NCBI RefSeq assembly: GCF_002632875.1
Contig: NZ_NJCX01000025.1
Location: forward strand, 1-56,196
Origin: Xenorhabdus kozodoii
GTDB taxonomy: Bacteria > Pseudomonadota > Gammaproteobacteria > Enterobacterales > Enterobacteriaceae
Length of the DNA stretch: 56,196 nt
Reading direction: 5' to 3'
The stretch's first letter is position 1; every line of letters starts with the position of its first letter. Below the pieces are notes generated by a model. It ran no database searches and was not told the origin of the DNA. It was given only the letters and a program-made list of their open reading frames with translations. The translations under genes were made by a program, and so were the position numbers. Positions 52,224-56,196 of this stretch are shown in pieces.

Positions 52224-52460
52224 TTATTGTGCGGCAGCCGCTTTCTGGCGAGGTTGTCTCTTGGTTTTTGCCCTTGGATGTGGCGTAACACCCTCGACTT
52301 CACCTGGCTTTGAAATGAAACGGACAAAGGTTTCATGGCTGACGAACGTTGCTCCACAATTGATATTCTGACATTGGTTATAGCGCTCCTTTGTTTGGCT
52401 TGAATGCTCGAAGCTACTACGCGTATGCGCTGATTGACCACACAGAGGACACTTAATCAT
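52224..52460 (-). CDS. ogr: P2 Ogr/Delta-family late-gene transcription activator
   Basis: A 78-residue zinc-finger protein with Cys-Pro-Leu-Cys near the start and Cys-Gln-Asn-Ile-Asn-Cys, the Cys-X2-Cys...Cys-X4-Cys finger of Ogr/Delta proteins that activate P2 late promoters with the RNA polymerase alpha subunit. The start is the ATG at 52460 with AAAGGTG upstream; a longer frame to 52517 is rejected. The C-terminus is Lys/Arg/Pro/Ala rich. Gene order D-ogr is that of P2. Confidence 0.9.
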   Translation of the reverse strand: MIKCPLCGQSAHTRSSFEHSSQTKERYNQCQNINCGATFVSHETFVRFISKPGEVEGVTPHPRAKTKRQPRQKAAAAQ

Positions 52461-52574
52461 ATTGTTCACCTTTCTGAAATCGTTATCTCGAAATAACCCG
52501 TCTCGTCTGGTGAACAATATACCAAAGATCTCATATTGAGATCAAGCGTTTATTTTACTATTGCCGATACTGAT

Positions 52575-54023
52575 TTAGATCCCATCAATTTTAACTTCGA
52601 GATCCAATGAAGTTGTAAAACCGCTGTCATTAAAATTGTGGGTGACTTTAACTATCGTCCAATGAGTTCCATCAATTTCTGGCTTAAATCCTTCAATCTG
52701 AACCGGGGTTTCGGGATAAATATCAGCACGCCCTTTCGCCAAAGTGATAGAAAATTGCGCCACGCCTCTCTGTAGCTTTTCCCAAACCGCTTTAGCACCA
52801 CGCTCTGCCTCTTCCTTGTTATGGAATACACGGGAAAGTGTCAGTACATTTTCTTCTGTCCCTTGCAAATATTGCTGGGCTTCTTTCTGGGTAGTCGCCG
52901 TTTCAGTCGTTGTTTCATGGGACTCAAGCACTGATTGTTGCTGTGTCTGATAAAACTGGCTTTCATTCCTTCTGCTGATATGGCTGTTACCTGATTTTCT
53001 CCCCTTATCTCCCCCCTTATCATAAGGAGAGCGTTTCCTTCCCTTTTTGTTCGGATCTTTTTTCGATAAATCAACCGCACCTGGCTTTTTATTTTTTTCT
53101 TTCAGCTTCTTTTGCGCTTTTTTATCTTTATGTTTTAAAACATCATGATGAGAAGATTTGTCATTTTTTGGGGCATGATTTTTGTCCGAAGATTTATTTT
53201 TACTACTCTCATAGTGTACGGAAACCCCAACCTTTGTGCTTTTTGACGCTTTTCGGGTATAGGTTACCGTCTGTTTAGACGCAGTACGTGTATCCCACCA
53301 TTGTGCGACAACGCCCGTATAGGCTTCACGATCAGACAGAGAAAACCGGTGACTATCCCCCAATTCACGGGTAATCACGACGAGAGGAATATCCCTACCA
53401 CTCGCGCTCTTGTTTTGTCCTTGGCGGATAAACAGCAATTCGCCATTTTTGACTGAAGCGATTGCCCCTTCCTGTTTTGCCACCCGTGTTAAAAAGCTCA
53501 CATCAGATTCGTTAGTCTGATCAATATGCATGGAAATGCCTTTCAATTCCTGGCTCATTTGGAATTTCAGTTGGTTCCTCATGGCAATCGTACTAACAAT
53601 GTTCTCTAACGTATGCTTATGGTAAGACGCTTCGCGTTTAACATTCAGATCACCACGAAAATCGGCACTGCGAGCACGAACCGTCAGCTTATCAGGGGCG
53701 CCACTATGTTCAATTTCATCAACAACAAACTTTCCCTTTGGGGTTAAAGGGTGGCCGTGCCACCCTAATTCCAGTGTCAAAATATCGCCTCTGGAAGGAA
53801 ATATCAGTTTTCCATCGGCATCATCCAATTCAAGATCAAGCTGGTCTGATTCCAGGCCACGATTATCCGTCAGTGTCAAAGACATTAAACGCGACTGAAT
53901 ATTGCCAGTAACATCTTTTTTATTGGTTTCCAATCGAAAAGCCGGCGCCCCCTCTTTTCCGGTAGCCAGATCAAATTGGGGAACCCAGTTCGTGTTTGGC
54001 ATCCACTGTTTAAAATCAATCAT
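52575..54023 (-). CDS. D: P2 gpD-like tail protein with a lysine-rich insertion
   Basis: A 482-residue late-control/tail hub protein of the P2 gpD family (387 residues in P2). The N-terminal half (Ser-Leu-Thr-Leu-Thr-Asp-Asn-Arg-Gly ... Asp-Gln-Leu-Asp-Leu-Glu-Leu-Asp-Asp) and the central Asp-Val-Ser-Phe-Leu-Thr-Arg-Val-Ala-Lys are normal. Residues about 247-350 form a low-complexity stretch full of Lys, Ser, Asn, His and Gly that accounts for the extra length. The C-terminal part (Glu-Arg-Gly-Ala-Lys-Ala-Val-Trp-Glu-Lys) returns to family sequence. The frame is intact. It overlaps U by 4 nt. Confidence 0.88.
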   Translation of the reverse strand: MIDFKQWMPNTNWVPQFDLATGKEGAPAFRLETNKKDVTGNIQSRLMSLTLTDNRGLESDQLDLELDDADGKLIFPSRGDILTLELGWHGHPLTPKGKFVVDEIEHSGAPDKLTVRARSADFRGDLNVKREASYHKHTLENIVSTIAMRNQLKFQMSQELKGISMHIDQTNESDVSFLTRVAKQEGAIASVKNGELLFIRQGQNKSASGRDIPLVVITRELGDSHRFSLSDREAYTGVVAQWWDTRTASKQTVTYTRKASKSTKVGVSVHYESSKNKSSDKNHAPKNDKSSHHDVLKHKDKKAQKKLKEKNKKPGAVDLSKKDPNKKGRKRSPYDKGGDKGRKSGNSHISRRNESQFYQTQQQSVLESHETTTETATTQKEAQQYLQGTEENVLTLSRVFHNKEEAERGAKAVWEKLQRGVAQFSITLAKGRADIYPETPVQIEGFKPEIDGTHWTIVKVTHNFNDSGFTTSLDLEVKIDGI

Positions 54024-54526
54024 GAAAAGACCCCCTTGACTTTATTCATGGATTGATCTTTAAGACCAGAAAACGCATCCAGTGATTTAGGTAGCTTATC
54101 CTTCATATCAGCGAGTTGATCTTGTAAATCCCCTAACATGTCAAACAAATTGTTATCAACACGCCGCAAGGTCAGTGTAAAACTGATTTTTCTGGCTGCA
54201 CCGCCTGACATAAATTCGGTTTTTGTCTTGTCAATGCTTTCGATAATGAACATGCCATAAATCACACCGCTGCCATCAATAAAAGACCAGGCTTTCCCAC
54301 TATCTGCCATCAATTCTAATGCCGTCAGTGAAAGGGAACCCCCTGTCAGTTCAGGATAAAGCTCTCCCGATAACGTGATCGTATCATTATCTGACCCAAT
54401 GAATTGCCATGCTGGCCGTGCTCCCACACGGCTATTAAAGGCATGTCTCCAGCTTTGTTTATGTTGAAAACTTTGGTATGGCGTTGTTTTCAGCATAAAA
54501 ACAAATAAACCCAGTGCTGCCATCAT
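54020..54526 (-). CDS. U: P2 gpU-like tail protein
   Basis: A 168-residue member of the P2 gpU family, needed for tail completion. The start Met-Met-Ala-Ala-Leu-Gly-Leu-Phe-Val-Phe-Met is nearly that of P2 U. Family parts are Arg-Val-Gly-Ala-Arg-Pro-Ala-Trp-Gln-Phe, Ser-Gly-Glu-Leu-Tyr-Pro-Glu-Leu-Thr-Gly-Gly and Leu-Thr-Leu-Arg-Arg-Val-Asp. It overlaps T and D by 4 nt each, so T-U-D is one coupled transcript. Confidence 0.92.
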   Translation of the reverse strand: MMAALGLFVFMLKTTPYQSFQHKQSWRHAFNSRVGARPAWQFIGSDNDTITLSGELYPELTGGSLSLTALELMADSGKAWSFIDGSGVIYGMFIIESIDKTKTEFMSGGAARKISFTLTLRRVDNNLFDMLGDLQDQLADMKDKLPKSLDAFSGLKDQSMNKVKGVFS

Positions 54527-56196
54527 GAGAAAAATTCCTCCCTATCAGAATACGAGCTACGCATACGGGCTTGGTGCATACGTTCCCTTTGTTCCAATTC
54601 CTGCTTAACGACACGGGCAATATCCTGTGCGGATTGTCCCTGTGCGCCATAGACATAGATGTTATATTGTGGTGCAGCGCCACTGTATTGCTGTGGCTGG
54701 CTCCGCTCCCGTTTCGCCTGCACTTCTTCATAAGCGTGAGCAGGTAAACTCTGCGCATGTAATGGTGCATCCTGCGCCGCCACCGGCAGTGACATTGAGC
54801 TGAGAGCCACACCAACAGCAGCATATTTCGCCGTATTTTTCCGGCTAATCACACTGGCTGAACCGCTGATAATTTCTGGACCACGCTCACCGACGATACC
54901 GAATTCTCCAGCCGGAATAACGCCACCTTTATCATATTGAGCAGCAACCAGCTTCGCTTGCGTAGCCGTTTCGCTCTTGGTAATTTCCTCTGTTTGTTTT
55001 AACGTGACTTCTTTTTTCTCTTCGTCGCCCCCCCATGATTTAAACCAATCAATAATCGAGGCGAATTTACTTTTCAGGTTTTCCCATTTTTCTTGAATAC
55101 CCGTTAGCAAACTGTCGATCATGGCTGACCCAGCCGCTTTTAATTTCTCAGGAATAGCTTGAACATTAGCAACAATTTCATTCCATCTATCTGAAATTGA
55201 TTTTTTGACGTTTTCCCAAATTTCCAGCGTATTTTGTTTAACGGATCCCCAAACTTCACTTATTTTATTTTTAACTGATTCCCAGACTTCTGAAGCACTT
55301 TGTTTAATCGTATCCCAGTTTTGGTAGATAATGCCGATTAACCCACCATCCATGAAATAGCTTTTAATACCCTGCCATGCATTACTGACGCTGTCTTTAA
55401 TTCCCTGCCATGCATTGCTACAGACATTTTTGACACTTTCCCACAAGGCGGTGAATTTTGGTCCCAATGATCCCCAATTCTGCCAAATATAAATAGCAGC
55501 CATGGCGATAAGACCAATCACGGCAAGAATTGGGTTTGCCATCATGACTCGACCAACAACCATGATTGCTTTACCTAATACACTGAAAGTACTAGTTAAA
55601 AAAGACAGGCCTTTTACACCAACACTTGCCAGAATATTTATGCCACTACCCAAAACACCAAAAATTTTCTGTCCAATATTTCCTAATATTCCCAGTCCTT
55701 TTCTTTGGTTTCCAAAAGTATCTTTACCTCCTTTATTCGAGAGTAAATCAGCACCCTCATTCAATGAGCCAAAAACCTTTTTCCCGGTTTTGCCAAAAAA
55801 GTCCATAGCGGCTCTTAGCGCTTCTAAAGCCTCGGTGCCGAATTGTGCAAATGCCTTCAAGCCATCTCTTAAATTCTCCATAGCCTGAATTCCCACCTGC
55901 GCAAATTTATTCAGGTTGGCTCTTAATTCTTCCAGCGCCTGGACGCCAATCTGAGTAAATATTTCCAGCGGCGCGGTCAGTTTATCCAGTCCCTGAACGC
56001 CTAGCTGCACAAAGGCATCCAGTGTGGACTTTAACTTGTCCAGCGCCTGCGTTCCCAACTGCGCAAAGACATCCAGCGGCGCGGTCAGTTTATCCAGCCC
56101 CTGAACGCCCAACTGCACAAAGGCATCCAGTGTGGACTTCAATTTATCCAGTGCCTGAGTCCCCAACTGCGCAAAGACATCCAGCGGCGCGGTCAG
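54523..56196 (-). CDS. T: P2 gpT-like tape measure protein (5' end outside window)
   Basis: A partial gene; 558 codons of open frame reach the right edge. The N-terminal part visible here is a set of near-identical 36-residue repeats, each made of two 18-residue helical units such as Leu-Asp-Lys-Leu-Thr-Ala-Pro-Leu-Asp-Val-Phe-Ala-Gln-Leu-Gly. They are followed by more diverged units and then a hydrophobic region (Ile-Ala-Met-Ala-Ala-Ile-Tyr-Ile-Trp-Gln-Asn-Trp) common to tape measures. Trp-rich repeats (Val-Trp-Glu-Ser-Val-Lys-Asn) follow. Tape measures set the tail length. The coding repeats are also DNA repeats of 108 bp. Confidence 0.9.
   Translation of the reverse strand: MTAPLDVFAQLGTQALDKLKSTLDAFVQLGVQGLDKLTAPLDVFAQLGTQALDKLKSTLDAFVQLGVQGLDKLTAPLEIFTQIGVQALEELRANLNKFAQVGIQAMENLRDGLKAFAQFGTEALEALRAAMDFFGKTGKKVFGSLNEGADLLSNKGGKDTFGNQRKGLGILGNIGQKIFGVLGSGINILASVGVKGLSFLTSTFSVLGKAIMVVGRVMMANPILAVIGLIAMAAIYIWQNWGSLGPKFTALWESVKNVCSNAWQGIKDSVSNAWQGIKSYFMDGGLIGIIYQNWDTIKQSASEVWESVKNKISEVWGSVKQNTLEIWENVKKSISDRWNEIVANVQAIPEKLKAAGSAMIDSLLTGIQEKWENLKSKFASIIDWFKSWGGDEEKKEVTLKQTEEITKSETATQAKLVAAQYDKGGVIPAGEFGIVGERGPEIISGSASVISRKNTAKYAAVGVALSSMSLPVAAQDAPLHAQSLPAHAYEEVQAKRERSQPQQYSGAAPQYNIYVYGAQGQSAQDIARVVKQELEQRERMHQARMRSSYSDREEFFS
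55971..56196 (-). repeat. 108-bp tandem repeats inside the tape measure gene
   Basis: The string GCGCGGTCAG marks the same position at 55971, 56079 and 56187, exactly 108 bp apart, and the sequence between is almost identical. The window ends at a repeat border. Unit copy number beyond the window is unknown. Confidence 0.85.

Noticed and set aside
1-56196. tRNA, rRNA or tmRNA genes, including a tRNA att site for the P2-like prophage
   Set aside because: No cloverleaf or rRNA segment was recognised by eye; the attachment site could not be located because the other prophage end is outside the window.

Overview
The window looks like the chromosome of an insect-pathogenic, nematode-associated member of Enterobacterales (Xenorhabdus or Photorhabdus). 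The main evidence is an isnA-isnB-glycosyltransferase locus of the rhabduscin type, a PA-IL/PllA-type galactose lectin, ecotin, AT-rich intergenic DNA and several copies of a palindromic repeat. The genus call is an inference; no rRNA, tRNA or CRISPR array was seen.

Layout. Positions 1-9.5 kb hold the end of a prophage: a Panacea-domain toxin-antitoxin pair, the lectin, and an intact-looking Mu-like baseplate and tail-fibre module (gp43 to gp48, fibre, fibre-assembly protein) on the minus strand. No sheath, tube, tape-measure or head genes lie upstream of it. Positions 9.8-12.6 kb hold a translationally coupled ParB/RepB-like pair and an AT-rich orphan gene of 388 codons.

Positions 12.7-42.3 kb are the most interesting part. 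The propionate (methylcitrate cycle) regulator prpR is separated from its usual divergent partner prpBCDE by about 22 kb that encodes a catechol-hydroxamate siderophore system of the anguibactin/acinetobactin type. This block has 2,3-dihydroxybenzoate genes (entC, E, B, A), a histidine decarboxylase, a histamine-type N-hydroxylase, a Cy-Cy-A-PCP synthetase and a (C-like)-PCP-C synthetase. It also has a periplasmic binding protein, two permeases, an ATPase and a TonB receptor. Fur-box-like hexamer arrays lie before the receptor and upstream of entC. The prpB promoter keeps a sigma-54 -24/-12 element and phased TGAAACA repeats, the likely PrpR sites. prpR now lies downstream of the minus-strand siderophore transport genes.

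Positions 42.3-52.1 kb hold a shortened Ail/OmpX-like gene, yceJ-yceI (cytochrome b561 and YceI), the rhabduscin-type locus, a scar of three decayed genes (ClpP-like, TetR, MFS), a GNAT acetyltransferase, aqpZ, ecotin with lysine at the predicted P1 position, and a YdcH-like gene. From 52.2 kb to the right edge are the late genes of a P2-like prophage in the order T, U, D, ogr on the minus strand. The tape-measure gene T runs off the window inside a set of 108-bp tandem repeats.

How the genes work together: EntC, EntB and EntA make 2,3-dihydroxybenzoate. EntE loads it on the aryl carrier domain of EntB. The two synthetases add a cyclised amino acid (probably Cys, giving a thiazoline) and release the product onto N-hydroxyhistamine made by the decarboxylase and the monooxygenase. 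The TonB receptor, binding protein and ABC transporter return the ferric complex to the cell. Rhabduscin (a phenoloxidase inhibitor) and a Lys-P1 ecotin could both act against insect melanisation; that link is inference.
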